Assembly: GCA_030531305.1 (NCBI GenBank)
Contig: JAUNNT010000016.1
Coordinates: 1 to 38,216 of the forward strand
Direction of reading: 5' to 3'
DNA: 38,216 nucleotides
Source of the DNA: Akkermansia sp.
GTDB taxonomy: Bacteria > Verrucomicrobiota > Verrucomicrobiia > Verrucomicrobiales > Akkermansiaceae
The first letter of the stretch is position 1, and each line of letters begins with the position of its first letter. Below the pieces are notes generated by a model, which was not told the DNA's origin, did not search any database, and saw nothing but the letters and a program-made list of their open reading frames with translations. The translations under genes were made by a program, and so were the position numbers. This document shows positions 22,378 through 30,398 of this stretch, piece after piece.

Positions 22378-23016
22378 TCACGGCTGCAAGCGCTGGATGT
22401 CCCACTTGCCGTCGGGCTGGAGGGAGTACATGAAACGGTCGTGCACGCGGCCGGGGCCGCCCTGCCAGAATTCCATGTGGTGGGGGACGATGCGGAAACC
22501 GCCCCAGAAATCGGGGAGCGGGACGTCACCGTTGGCGAATTTGTCCTTGAGCTCCTGGAGTTTCATCATGAGTAGCTTCCTGGTGGAGATAACCTGGCTC
22601 TGGTGGGAAACCCAGGCGCCGAGCTGGGATTCGCGGGGTCGTGTGAGGAAATACTTCAATGTCTCCGCGCGGCTGATTTTCTCCGCGCGTCCGTACACGA
22701 TGATCTGGCGCTCCAGGGTGACCCAGGGCAGCAGCATGCACATCTCCGGGTTGACGGCAATCTCCTGTGCCTTGCGGCTGGTGTAGTTGGTGAAGAACAC
22801 GTATCCGCGGTCGTCGTAGTACTTCAGCAGGACGGTTCTGAGGGAGGGCATGCCCTGCGGGGTGGCGGTGGCGATGCTCATGGCGTTGGGCTCCGGGATA
22901 CCGGCCTTGAGGGCCTGCTTGAACCAAATGTCGAACTGCTCGAACGGTGAATCCGCCAGCGAGCTGCGGTGCAGGGTGTCCTTCAGGTATTCTTCGCGGA
23001 AGAGGGAGAGGTCCAT
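22378..23016 (-). CDS. pdxH: Pyridoxamine 5'-phosphate oxidase
   Basis: 212 aa, the usual length. FMN enzyme that oxidises pyridoxamine or pyridoxine 5'-phosphate to pyridoxal 5'-phosphate. Landmarks: the N-terminal MDLSLFREEY, PNAMSIATATPQGMPSLRTVLLK (FMN/PLP-binding), FFTNYTSRKAQEI, RQIIVYGRAEKI, RPRESQLGAWVSHQSQ and the C-terminal dimer motif FWQGGPGRVHDR followed by WDIQRLQP. It lies 18 bases after the GH84 gene on the same strand and has no separate promoter, so it is probably the second gene of that operon. Confidence 0.96.
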   Translation of the reverse strand: MDLSLFREEYLKDTLHRSSLADSPFEQFDIWFKQALKAGIPEPNAMSIATATPQGMPSLRTVLLKYYDDRGYVFFTNYTSRKAQEIAVNPEMCMLLPWVTLERQIIVYGRAEKISRAETLKYFLTRPRESQLGAWVSHQSQVISTRKLLMMKLQELKDKFANGDVPLPDFWGGFRIVPHHMEFWQGGPGRVHDRFMYSLQPDGKWDIQRLQP

Positions 23017-23034
23017 GGTGATGAACGGGAAATT

Positions 23035-25908
23035 TTAGCGGAAGATGATTTCGTTGATACCGGTGTCGTTCTTCTGCGGGGCGCGGATGCGCACCTTGGC
23101 GGCGCCGGGCTTGAGCTTGAAGAGCTGGAGGCGGCCGCTGCGCTCCGCGCACGGCTTGTTGTCCACGGTGCAATCCGCGTTGCCCACAATCAGCAGCTCC
23201 GTGCGCCCCTCCGGCACGTCCATGGAGATGTTGAGCGCCTTGCGGCCGCAGTTGTACGCGGTGGCGAAATCGCGGTCGCGCATGCTCTCCACCATCACGT
23301 CGTCGTCAATGGTGGGGAAGGTGAGCTGGAAGGTGTTGATCTTGATTTCCTCCGTGTTCTCGGAGATGTTGGTGAGGCGTACGGCGGCGATTCCCTGCTG
23401 CGGCACCTTCTCCGAGGGCAGGAAGAAATCCTTGCCGCGCTGGTGCAATTGCGGCGTGACGGTGGTGCCGTCGCCCAGCACCAAATCCACGCGCCCCCAC
23501 TTGCCGATGCCGGAGTTGTCCAGATTGATGTTGACGCCGGTGCAGATGATGGGGGAGGGGAAGCTCATCTCCAGGTAGCTGCCGGGCACGGCCTTCACCA
23601 CCTCCAGCTGGCGTGCCAGACCCACGGACGAGTTCTCGTTGTAAGCGGCGATGCCCGGCATGTCCTGGAGGGTTTGGCGGATGGTGACGGGCAGCGGGCG
23701 GTTGATGGCGAACTCCGCCACGGTGAGCCGCCGCGGGTTCGGGCGGATGACGCGGTAGCGTAGCATGCGCGCGGTCACGGGCGTGCGCCGCAGATCCAGG
23801 TTCATGGCCGGGCGGTTCTGGATATCGCCCAGCGGCTGCCAGGTCTTGCCGTCCAGCGAGGTCTCGAACTGCCCCTCCGCGGCCACCTCCAGGCGGCTGT
23901 TCTCGCTGCCCATGGCCAGGGTGACGGTGCGGATGGCCACGGGCACGCCCATGTCCAAGCAGATCCAGTCGCCGGACTGCTGGTTTTCCGTGCTGGTCCA
24001 GTAGGTGCCGGGGTCCTCGTCCTGCACGTTTCCGGCGTCCGCAATGTCGGGGCAGCTGCTGGAGAAGGCGGGCACGAGGGTGTTGATGTTGCAGCCGGAC
24101 ATCTTGGCGTACAGGCGCGCGTTGAGGTGGCGGTACACGGACATGAGCGCGGGAGTGACGGCGCGTGAGCCCACCTGCACGTCCTGCACGCGCACCACTT
24201 GGTTGTTCTGCCAGGCGTCGCGCGAGATGCCGCCCATGGCGTCCATCATGCCGCCCGCCTGCAGGAAGGCCTCGATGCGCCCCTCCGTGTCGCTCTCGTC
24301 GCTCGTCAGGGCGTCCACGAGCTTCACGCCGGCCTGGCCGGTCATGGTGAAGCGGCGCAGCCACGGACCGATGTCCTTGGCGAGCTCTGCGGCGTCCGGC
24401 GCAGCCTGCAGGGTTTCCCCGGCCTCTGCCACGCGCTGGAATTCGGCGCGCATGGCGGCGCAGGCTTCGGCGTCCGGCTCGCCTTGGGAGAGGGATTGGC
24501 GGAAGCGGTTGATGACGGGGCGGACCTCCTGAGATTCCTCCTTGGGCCAGTTGTGGCAGTTGGGCAGCAGGTCCGCGTTGTGGTTGCAAAAGACCTGCAT
24601 GGCGTCCGCGCAGCCGGGGTAGAGGCGCGCGATGCCGTCCTTCCACGCTTCATCTGACTTGAAGGCGCAGATGTTCCAGGCGTAGTCGGCCACGCCGAAG
24701 AGGCCCACCTTGCTGGCTTCCGCGCGCTCCATGGGGTTGGCGGCGAAACCGGAGAGCATGGTGCGCATCTGCGGCTCCTGCGCCAGGCCGTACGTGCGGC
24801 CCATGGACAGGCGGGAGGGCTTGAAATCGTTGCACGGCCAGTTCCACCAGATGAAGGCGGGGCGCTTGTGGCATTCGCGCAGCCACTGCTGGCCCTCCAG
24901 GGTGATGTCGCACACCACGCCGTTGCCGGTCCAGAACATGGCGGTGCCCTCCGCAAGGTCGCGCCCCAGGGTCTCCAAATCCTGCGGGCGCGCCCATTGG
25001 CGGGTGTAGCCGGTGGGGCACATCACCAGGCTCTGGTTCACGTCCGGGTGCTTGCGGATGAAGTTTTCCACAATGTAGTTGCAGAGCTGCACCTGGCGCT
25101 CCGCGCGGCTGATCTCGCCGAAGGAGTCGTCCACCGACACGCCGAAATCCCGCACGCCCAGCTCGTACATGGACTCCAGCTTGCGGATGAGCGCGTCCAT
25201 CTGGTCGCGCCCGTCGTTCACGTTCCAGTTCACCGTGTTGGAGGGGTGGATGGCCCACACGAAATGCACATGGTTGGCGCGCGCCACCTCCACCAGCTGC
25301 CGCAGCTCCTCCGCCTTCTCCGGCGGGTACGCCTCATAGCAGCCCTGCCCGTGGTGCAGCGGGTCGTCCTTCGGCGCGTACAGGTAGAAGTTCATCTTGT
25401 TGCGCCCGTAGAACTCGAACTGCGACTTGCGCGCCTCGAAGCTCCACGGGATGCCGTAGAAGCCCTCGATGGCCCCGCGGAACGGCACGTCCGGCCAGTC
25501 CACGATGCTGCCGACGGGCAGCTCGCCCAGCTGCGCCACCTCCTGCACGCCCTTGTCCGGGAACGGGTCCCTCTGCGCGCCGTTGGCGCCCTCCACGCCG
25601 CGCAGCAGCTGGCTGATGGTCTGCTTGGCGTAGAACACGCCGTCGTCGTCGTTGGCATACACGGTCACGGTGCCGTCCGCCTCCACGTTGATGCCGTATC
25701 CGCCCCTGGCGGCGGTGGGCAGCTTGTCCCAGATGCCGCCGCGGCTTTCTGCGCTGCGCAGTTCCACGGTGACCTTGGTGGCGCGCACGGTTTTGTCCTC
25801 CAGTTTCACCAGCTGCGGCGTGGGGTACACGCCGCAACCCTCCGCCAGTACCGGCGCGGCAAGCGCGCCCAGGGCGGCCAGGATGGTGATGGGGACGGAA
25901 AATTTCAT
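23035..25908 (-). CDS. GH84 family beta-N-acetylglucosaminidase (O-GlcNAcase-like)
   Basis: 957 aa with a signal peptide (MKFSVPITILAALGALAAPVLA). Domain order: GH20b-like N-terminal domain (about 25-135), GH84 catalytic barrel (about 140-430), helical middle domain, then CBM32/discoidin-like beta-sandwich (about 655-770) and a further beta domain. GH84 landmarks are RGAIEGFYGIPW (144-155), YLYAPKDD (175-182) and FGVSVDDS with the catalytic Asp pair at 260-261. The family removes beta-linked GlcNAc by a substrate-assisted mechanism, and secreted bacterial members act on mucins and host glycoproteins. It is divergent from ilvC, with a conventional leader of about 36 bases. Confidence 0.93.
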   Translation of the reverse strand: MKFSVPITILAALGALAAPVLAEGCGVYPTPQLVKLEDKTVRATKVTVELRSAESRGGIWDKLPTAARGGYGINVEADGTVTVYANDDDGVFYAKQTISQLLRGVEGANGAQRDPFPDKGVQEVAQLGELPVGSIVDWPDVPFRGAIEGFYGIPWSFEARKSQFEFYGRNKMNFYLYAPKDDPLHHGQGCYEAYPPEKAEELRQLVEVARANHVHFVWAIHPSNTVNWNVNDGRDQMDALIRKLESMYELGVRDFGVSVDDSFGEISRAERQVQLCNYIVENFIRKHPDVNQSLVMCPTGYTRQWARPQDLETLGRDLAEGTAMFWTGNGVVCDITLEGQQWLRECHKRPAFIWWNWPCNDFKPSRLSMGRTYGLAQEPQMRTMLSGFAANPMERAEASKVGLFGVADYAWNICAFKSDEAWKDGIARLYPGCADAMQVFCNHNADLLPNCHNWPKEESQEVRPVINRFRQSLSQGEPDAEACAAMRAEFQRVAEAGETLQAAPDAAELAKDIGPWLRRFTMTGQAGVKLVDALTSDESDTEGRIEAFLQAGGMMDAMGGISRDAWQNNQVVRVQDVQVGSRAVTPALMSVYRHLNARLYAKMSGCNINTLVPAFSSSCPDIADAGNVQDEDPGTYWTSTENQQSGDWICLDMGVPVAIRTVTLAMGSENSRLEVAAEGQFETSLDGKTWQPLGDIQNRPAMNLDLRRTPVTARMLRYRVIRPNPRRLTVAEFAINRPLPVTIRQTLQDMPGIAAYNENSSVGLARQLEVVKAVPGSYLEMSFPSPIICTGVNINLDNSGIGKWGRVDLVLGDGTTVTPQLHQRGKDFFLPSEKVPQQGIAAVRLTNISENTEEIKINTFQLTFPTIDDDVMVESMRDRDFATAYNCGRKALNISMDVPEGRTELLIVGNADCTVDNKPCAERSGRLQLFKLKPGAAKVRIRAPQKNDTGINEIIFR

Positions 25909-25951
25909 AGCGTGCACACGGCGCTGCGGCACCCGCCACAGCTCCACTTCC

Positions 25952-25980
25952 ATCCTAACATACCATCCCCCGTCTTTCAA
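25952..25980 (-). promoter_or_regulatory. Promoter of GH84-pdxH operon
   Basis: Minus strand: -35 TTGAAA (25980-25975), 17-base spacer, extended -10 TGTTAGGAT with TAGGAT at 25957-25952. Confidence 0.62.
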
Positions 25981-26038
25981 GCACCATCTTTCCCGCCTGC
26001 GCATCACGCCCGTTTTGTCATAATTTGCCAAATACCGC

Positions 26039-26066
26039 TTGATTAGCGCGGGGCGGGTGGTATATT
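26039..26066 (+). promoter_or_regulatory. Promoter of ilvC
   Basis: -35 TTGATT (26039-26044), 16-base spacer, -10 TATATT (26061-26066). Leader of about 47 bases; no attenuator or Shine-Dalgarno is obvious. Confidence 0.62.
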
Positions 26067-26119
26067 GTCTCGCGTCATTCCGCAAGGGGGTGGCGTTCAA
26101 CCTAACCAATATTCAGACA

Positions 26120-27100
26120 ATGGAGATTCTGCATGACAAGGACGCCGACGTGAGCGTCCTGAACAACCGTACCGTGGCGGTCATCGGCTACGGCGCCCAG
26201 GGGCGCGCACAGGCGCTCTGCATGCGCGACAGCGGCGTGCATGTGATTATCGGCATCCGCCCCGGCAAGAGCTGGGATGCTGCGGTGCAGGACGGATTCG
26301 AGGTGATGCCGGTGGACGAGGCCGCCAAGAAGGCGGACATCATCCACCTGCTGCTGCCGGACGAGAAGCACGGCGAGGTGTACGCGAACCAGATCAAGCC
26401 GAACCTGGCGGCGGGCAAGACGCTCTGCTGCTCCCACGGCTTTGCGTACGTGTTCAAGACGATTGAGCCGCCGGCGGACGTGGATGTGATCATGGTGGCG
26501 CCGAAGGGCCCGGGCACGGAGGTTCGCCGCGTGTTCGAGGAAGGCTTCGGCTGCCCCGGCCTGATAGCGGTGTTCCAGGATTCGAGCGGCAAGGCGCGCG
26601 CCACGGCGCTGGCCATTGCCAAGGCGGAGGGCCTGACGCGCGGCGGCGTGCTGGAGTGCACCATGGCGCAGGAGACCTATGAAGACCTGTTCGGCGAGCA
26701 GAACGTGCTGTGCGGCGGTCTGGTGGACCTGATGAAGTACGGTTTCGAGACGCTCATCGAGGCGGGCTATCCGCATGAGATGGCGTACTTCGAGTGCGTG
26801 CACGAGGCCAAGCTCATCGTGGACCTCATCTACACCGGCGGCATCCAGCGCATGAACAGCGTCATCTCCAACACCGCCGAATTCGGCGAGTACTACAACG
26901 GCCCGCAGATCCTGGGCCCGGAGGTGAAGGCCAAGATGAAGGAGAGCCTGCAGCGCATCGAGAGCGGCAAGTTCGCCAAGGACTGGCTGGCGGAGGCCGC
27001 CGCCGGCGCCCCCAACCTGCAGGCCAAGCGCGCCGCCCTGGCGGAGCACCCTGTGGAGATTGTGGGCAAGAAGATCCGCTCCCTCTTCGAGCGCAAGTGA
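26120..27100 (+). CDS. ilvC: Ketol-acid reductoisomerase
   Basis: 326 aa, a class I (short) enzyme. It isomerises and reduces 2-acetolactate or 2-aceto-2-hydroxybutyrate in valine, leucine and isoleucine synthesis, using Mg2+ and NAD(P)H. The Rossmann motif GYGAQGRAQA is at 23-32, with the coenzyme-specificity loop IGIRPGKSWDAA after it. Further motifs are MVAPKGPGTEVRR, ETYEDLFGEQ (metal-binding Asp and Glu) and the knotted C-terminal domain with CVHEAKLIVDLIYTGGI and ISNTAEFGEY. The chosen start MEILHDKDADV matches the family N terminus. No ilvB, ilvN or ilvD is nearby; a terminator follows, so ilvC is a single-gene unit. Confidence 0.97.
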   Translation: MEILHDKDADVSVLNNRTVAVIGYGAQGRAQALCMRDSGVHVIIGIRPGKSWDAAVQDGFEVMPVDEAAKKADIIHLLLPDEKHGEVYANQIKPNLAAGKTLCCSHGFAYVFKTIEPPADVDVIMVAPKGPGTEVRRVFEEGFGCPGLIAVFQDSSGKARATALAIAKAEGLTRGGVLECTMAQETYEDLFGEQNVLCGGLVDLMKYGFETLIEAGYPHEMAYFECVHEAKLIVDLIYTGGIQRMNSVISNTAEFGEYYNGPQILGPEVKAKMKESLQRIESGKFAKDWLAEAAAGAPNLQAKRAALAEHPVEIVGKKIRSLFERK

Positions 27101-27112
27101 TTTTCCCATTCC

Positions 27113-27150
27113 CGGCGGGGTTGCGGTGCGCTGCAACCCCGCCGTTTGCT
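27113..27150 (+). terminator. Intrinsic terminator of ilvC
   Basis: Perfect 12-bp stem CGGCGGGGTTGC/GCAACCCCGCCG (27113-27124 with 27133-27144) followed by TTTGCTTTT. The next gene starts only 6 bases after the T-rich tail. Confidence 0.82.
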
Positions 27151-27155
27151 TTTCC

Positions 27156-27941
27156 ATGGATGCCGTACGCATAGAAAACGCCAGCGTGTTCCTCTCCGGC
27201 AGGGAGGTGCTGCACGGCATCGACTGGTGCGTGGAGCGCGGCGAGCGCTGCTTCATCCTCGGCGCCAACGGCGCCGGCAAGACCACCCTGGTGCGCATGC
27301 TCATGGGCTACGCCTGGCCGCTTTTCGGCGCCACCGTGGAGGTCCTCGGCCACCGCTTCGGAACCGTCAACCTTCAGGAGCTCCGCAAGCGTATCGCCTG
27401 GGTCAGCCCCCTCATGCACCAGTGGCTCGGCGGGCGCGACTGGACCGGGCGCGAGATGGTCCTCTCCGGGCCGGACGCCACCATCGGCCTCTTCCGCGCC
27501 CCCACGGCGGACGAGGAGGCCCGCGCCGCGGAGCTGCTGGCATCCCTCCGCGCGGAACACCTGGCGGACCGCCCCGTGGCCGCCATGAGCTCCGGCGAGC
27601 AGGTGAAGGTGCTCATCGCCCGCGCGCTCATGACCCGGCCCGACCTCATGATACTGGACGAGCCGAGCGTGTTCCTGGACATCGCCGGGCGCGAGTTCCT
27701 GCTCAACACCATCGCGGATTTGGCCGCGCAGCGCCCGGAGCTCACCATCGTCTTCATCACTCAACGCATTGAGGACATCCTGCCCGCGTTCTCGCGCGGC
27801 CTCATCCTGCGGGAAGGCAGCATCATCGCACGCGGCGCACGGGAGGACGTCCTCACCGAGCCCATCCTCCGCCAGGCCTTCGGCCTTCCCCTCCGCCTCG
27901 TCAACTCCGCCAACGGCCGCCTCTGGGCCGTTATGGACTAA
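27156..27941 (+). CDS. Orphan ABC-transporter ATPase with non-canonical switch residue
   Basis: 261 aa. Walker A GANGAGKT (36-43), Q-loop region around WVSPLM, ABC signature SSGEQ (145-149), and Walker B LMILDEPS (164-171) are present. At the switch position the usual His is Gln (FITQRIEDI, Gln202), which normally weakens hydrolysis. It resembles the ModF/YlmA-like group of soluble ABC proteins. No permease or binding protein lies next to it. It starts just after the ilvC terminator with no separate promoter recognised, so it may be expressed by read-through or from an unseen promoter. Substrate and function unknown. Confidence 0.85.
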   Translation: MDAVRIENASVFLSGREVLHGIDWCVERGERCFILGANGAGKTTLVRMLMGYAWPLFGATVEVLGHRFGTVNLQELRKRIAWVSPLMHQWLGGRDWTGREMVLSGPDATIGLFRAPTADEEARAAELLASLRAEHLADRPVAAMSSGEQVKVLIARALMTRPDLMILDEPSVFLDIAGREFLLNTIADLAAQRPELTIVFITQRIEDILPAFSRGLILREGSIIARGAREDVLTEPILRQAFGLPLRLVNSANGRLWAVMD

Positions 27942-28001
27942 GACGTGCACGCCTCCAACGCCCATTTGGTTTTCAAACCAATTGATGGTTAGTCGTTTAT
28001 C

Positions 28002-28059
28002 ATAACATGAAAGTATACTTTCATGTTATGGTGCCTTATCATGAAAGTATGTTTTCATG
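28002..28059. repeat. Double-palindrome element, copy 1 (3' side of ATPase)
   Basis: Palindrome A, CATGAAAGTATACTTTCATG (28006-28025), is perfect and extends to 28 bp (28002-28029). After 14 bases comes imperfect palindrome B, CATGAAAGTATGTTTTCATG (28040-28059). It ends 10 bases before the stop-side of the ATPase gene. Confidence 0.88.
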
Positions 28060-28069
28060 CTGTCGTTGT

Positions 28070-29500
28070 CTATTGATAACGCGCGTTTAGCAAATAGCAC
28101 AGGGCGAAGGCCGGGATTTTGACGATAGGCGTGCCGCCATCGGCGAAAGGTGGCATTATGGTGAAATCATTGGCGGATTTGGTGGCGACGAACGCGGCGG
28201 CGGCCCTGCCTTCGCGGCAGAGGGTGGGGAGGGCGTCGCCGGGGGCGAGTTCGGCATCGTTGCGGTACTTGGCCTCGCAGAGGATGAATTTGTCGTGCGG
28301 GAAGAAGTCCACGGCCACATCCACCTCCTTGCCCTTGCCGGGTGTTCGGAGGTAGCCCACCTTGGCGGAGCGGGCGTAGGCGTTCTGGAAGTGCTTGTAG
28401 ACGGCGGTTTCCACCACCATGCCCAGGTCCGCGCTGTCGGAGAACGGGTTGGGCAGGGCCAGGCTGGCGTTGCGCAGGGCGGCGTCGGCTATGTAGATTT
28501 TCGGCTGGGCGGAAAGCCCCTTCTTGCCCGTGGCGAGCACGGAGTGGCTGATGTAGATGAGGTTGGCGTCCCGCAGGTAGTCGATATAGCGGGAAAGGGT
28601 GGGCTTGGTGACGCCCAGGGCCTTGCTCATCTCCGCATAGTTGATGATGTTGCCGCTCTTGAGGCAGAGGTAGAGGTAGATTTTCTCCAGAAAGACGGAG
28701 TTGCGGACGTCGAACAGGGCGGGCACGTCGCGCTTGAGCACCTTGTCCACCACGTCCTCGCGCAGCAGCTGCTGGGCGCGCGCGGTGTCCTGCAGGTGCA
28801 CGAGCTCCGGGAAGCCGCCCTGCACCAGGTAGCGGTTCCAGTGGGGCTGCAGTGAGGAGAGGCGCATCATGAGCATGCCGAACGCGCCGCGATCCATGGC
28901 GGGCAGCTCCTCCAGGGCCGGCACGCCCTGCGGCAGGTTCTCCACGCCCGCCACCGCGCAGTATTCCGCGAAAGTGAGCGTGGGCATGCGGAACACGCGC
29001 CACCGCCCCACCCCGCTGTCGGACGCCCCTTTCTCGATGCTCGGGCTGGCCGACCCTGTGGCCGCCAGGCGCAGCGCGGGTTCGCTGTCGTACAGGCGTT
29101 TCACCCACAGGGACCAGTCCTCCGCGTACTGCACCTCGTCCAGCAGGAAATAGTGCACGCCCGTGTGCGGGATGTAGCTGCGGTAGGTCTCCAGCACCTG
29201 CGCGAACCCGCTGAGCTTCAGGATGGGATCGTCGAACGAGATGTACAGGATGTTCTCCGCCGGTACGCCCCGCTCCAGCAGGGCACGCGCCACCTGCAGC
29301 AGAACCGTCGTCTTTCCCACGCGTCGCGCGCCCGACAGTACCGCAAATCGCCGCACGTCCTCCGCCGTGACGGTTTCCAGCACCTCCCGGTACGCCCCGC
29401 GGTGTATCGGCGGCAGCTCCCGCAGCGTATGCTCCCCCTGCCACCAGGGGTTGCTCCGCTTCAGCAGCTCCAGTATCTGCTCATCGCTGAATAGGCTCAT
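28070..29500 (-). CDS. AAA ATPase with DUF4143 / PD-(D/E)xK-like C-terminal domain
   Basis: 476 aa. N-terminal AAA_14 domain: Walker A GARRVGKTT (57-65), Walker B YFLLDEVQ (117-124) and sensor-like LAATGSASPS. A winged-helix segment follows (about 285-310, NYAEMSKALGVTKPTLSRYIDYL). The DUF4143 C-terminal domain carries Glu364, KEVDVAV (Asp394) and LCEAKY (Glu409, Lys411), matching a PD-(D/E)xK nuclease core. Family function is unknown; defence, DNA processing and regulation have all been suggested for similar proteins. The gene is bracketed by two direct copies of a 54-bp double palindrome. The winged helix could be what recognises those palindromes, which is inference. Promoter 29510-29537 gives an almost leaderless transcript. 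Confidence 0.85.
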   Translation of the reverse strand: MSLFSDEQILELLKRSNPWWQGEHTLRELPPIHRGAYREVLETVTAEDVRRFAVLSGARRVGKTTVLLQVARALLERGVPAENILYISFDDPILKLSGFAQVLETYRSYIPHTGVHYFLLDEVQYAEDWSLWVKRLYDSEPALRLAATGSASPSIEKGASDSGVGRWRVFRMPTLTFAEYCAVAGVENLPQGVPALEELPAMDRGAFGMLMMRLSSLQPHWNRYLVQGGFPELVHLQDTARAQQLLREDVVDKVLKRDVPALFDVRNSVFLEKIYLYLCLKSGNIINYAEMSKALGVTKPTLSRYIDYLRDANLIYISHSVLATGKKGLSAQPKIYIADAALRNASLALPNPFSDSADLGMVVETAVYKHFQNAYARSAKVGYLRTPGKGKEVDVAVDFFPHDKFILCEAKYRNDAELAPGDALPTLCREGRAAAAFVATKSANDFTIMPPFADGGTPIVKIPAFALCYLLNARYQ

Positions 29501-29509
29501 CTCACCGCC

Positions 29510-29537
29510 ATCATACCGCCGCCCACTCCCTTGTCAA
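29510..29537 (-). promoter_or_regulatory. Promoter of AAA/DUF4143 ATPase
   Basis: Minus strand: -35 TTGACA (29537-29532), 16-base spacer, -10 TATGAT (29515-29510). The -10 is 9 bases from the ATG. Palindrome A copy 2 ends 6 bases upstream of the -35, where an activator or repressor could act. Confidence 0.75.
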
Positions 29538-29543
29538 GCATAT

Positions 29544-29597
29544 AATGAAAGTATACTTTCATGATGACGTGCATTTTCATGAAAGTACGTTTTCATG
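29544..29597. repeat. Double-palindrome element, copy 2 (5' side of ATPase)
   Basis: Palindrome A, AATGAAAGTATACTTTCATG (29544-29563), then 14 bases, then palindrome B, CATGAAAGTACGTTTTCATG (29578-29597). Order, spacing and orientation equal those of copy 1. Confidence 0.88.
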
Positions 29598-29708
29598 TAA
29601 CCGCTCGGCATTGATGGCGAGCGGATTAGCGCCAACGTTTGCTCCTCTCATGCGCCCGCTCTCACCAATCCCCCTCTCCCGTTATGCGCCATCTGACGCG
29701 TAAATTTT

Positions 29709-29729
29709 TCAAATCGTCAATCGTAAATC
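29709..29729. repeat. 7-mer repeat unit upstream of grpE
   Basis: TCAAATCGTCAATCGTAAAT here matches TCAAATTGTCAATTGTAAAT in the REP-like element at 22329, differing at two positions. Same repeat family. Confidence 0.65.
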
Positions 29730-29753
29730 CCCATGTGCTGTCACAGGCGGAGA

Positions 29754-29782
29754 TTGACTTTCCCGTGTGCGCGCGCTACATA
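29754..29782 (+). promoter_or_regulatory. Promoter of grpE-dnaJ-rsmE operon
   Basis: -35 TTGACT (29754-29759), 17-base spacer, -10 TACATA (29777-29782). Seven bases separate it from the ATG at 29790. No CIRCE-type inverted repeat is visible. Confidence 0.65.
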
Positions 29783-29789
29783 TGGGCGC

Positions 29790-30377
29790 ATGAGAGAGAA
29801 GACGAAGCAGGCGGAGCAGGACCCGGCTCCGCAGGAGGAGTGCCCGCAGGAGAACGCATGCCCGGAAACGGAGGCACCAGCGCCCGAGGAGGCGGTTGAG
29901 GAAGAGCAGGAGCCCGCGCCGGAGGACGAGCTGGCCAAGTGGCGCGAGCTGGCGATGCGCACGGCCGCGGAGTACGACAACTACCGCAAGCGCACCGTGA
30001 AGGACCGCGAGGAGTTCGCCAAGTACGCCAACCGCAGCTTGCTGGAGGAGCTGCTGCCCGTGGTGGACAACTTCGAGATGGGCATGCAGATGGCGGAGAA
30101 GGAGCAGGGCTCTATGATCTACATCGGCATGGACATGGTGCGCAAGCAGCTGCGCGATTTCCTGGAGGGGCAGGGCGTGGAGCCCATCCCCGCCGAGCCC
30201 GGCCAGATGTTCGACCACAACATCCACGAGGCCATCATGAGCGAGCCCAGCGACCAGCCGGAGGGCACCATCCTGCGCATCCTGCGCCGCGGGTACAACC
30301 TGCGCGGCCGCCTGCTGCGCCCCGTCAACGTTGTCACCGCCGCCCCCGCGGATGCGGAGGCCGGGCAGGACGCCTAA
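29790..30377 (+). CDS. grpE: Nucleotide exchange factor GrpE
   Basis: 195 aa. An acidic, disordered N-terminal tail (1-45, many Glu, Pro, Gln) is followed by the long dimerising helix (WRELAMRTAAEYDNYRKRTVKDREEFAKYANRSL) and a C-terminal beta domain with PGQMFDHNIHEAIM and EGTILRILRRGYNLRGRLLRP. GrpE releases ADP from DnaK. It is the first gene of an operon with dnaJ and rsmE; dnaK is not in the window. The ATG coincides with the expected transcription start, so the mRNA is probably leaderless. Confidence 0.96.
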   Translation: MREKTKQAEQDPAPQEECPQENACPETEAPAPEEAVEEEQEPAPEDELAKWRELAMRTAAEYDNYRKRTVKDREEFAKYANRSLLEELLPVVDNFEMGMQMAEKEQGSMIYIGMDMVRKQLRDFLEGQGVEPIPAEPGQMFDHNIHEAIMSEPSDQPEGTILRILRRGYNLRGRLLRPVNVVTAAPADAEAGQDA

Positions 30378-30398
30378 CCCTTTCCCCTACCCACCACC

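Noticed and set aside
24868-26046. Long plus-strand open frame opposite the GH84 gene
   Set aside because: Repetitive His/Ala/Val composition typical of antisense frames in GC-rich DNA, no family motif. The GH84 frame is unambiguous.
28002-29597. Insertion sequence or CRISPR explanation for the repeated palindromes
   Set aside because: No transposase, no terminal inverted repeats with target duplication, and no regular repeat-spacer series. The units are in direct, not inverted, orientation.
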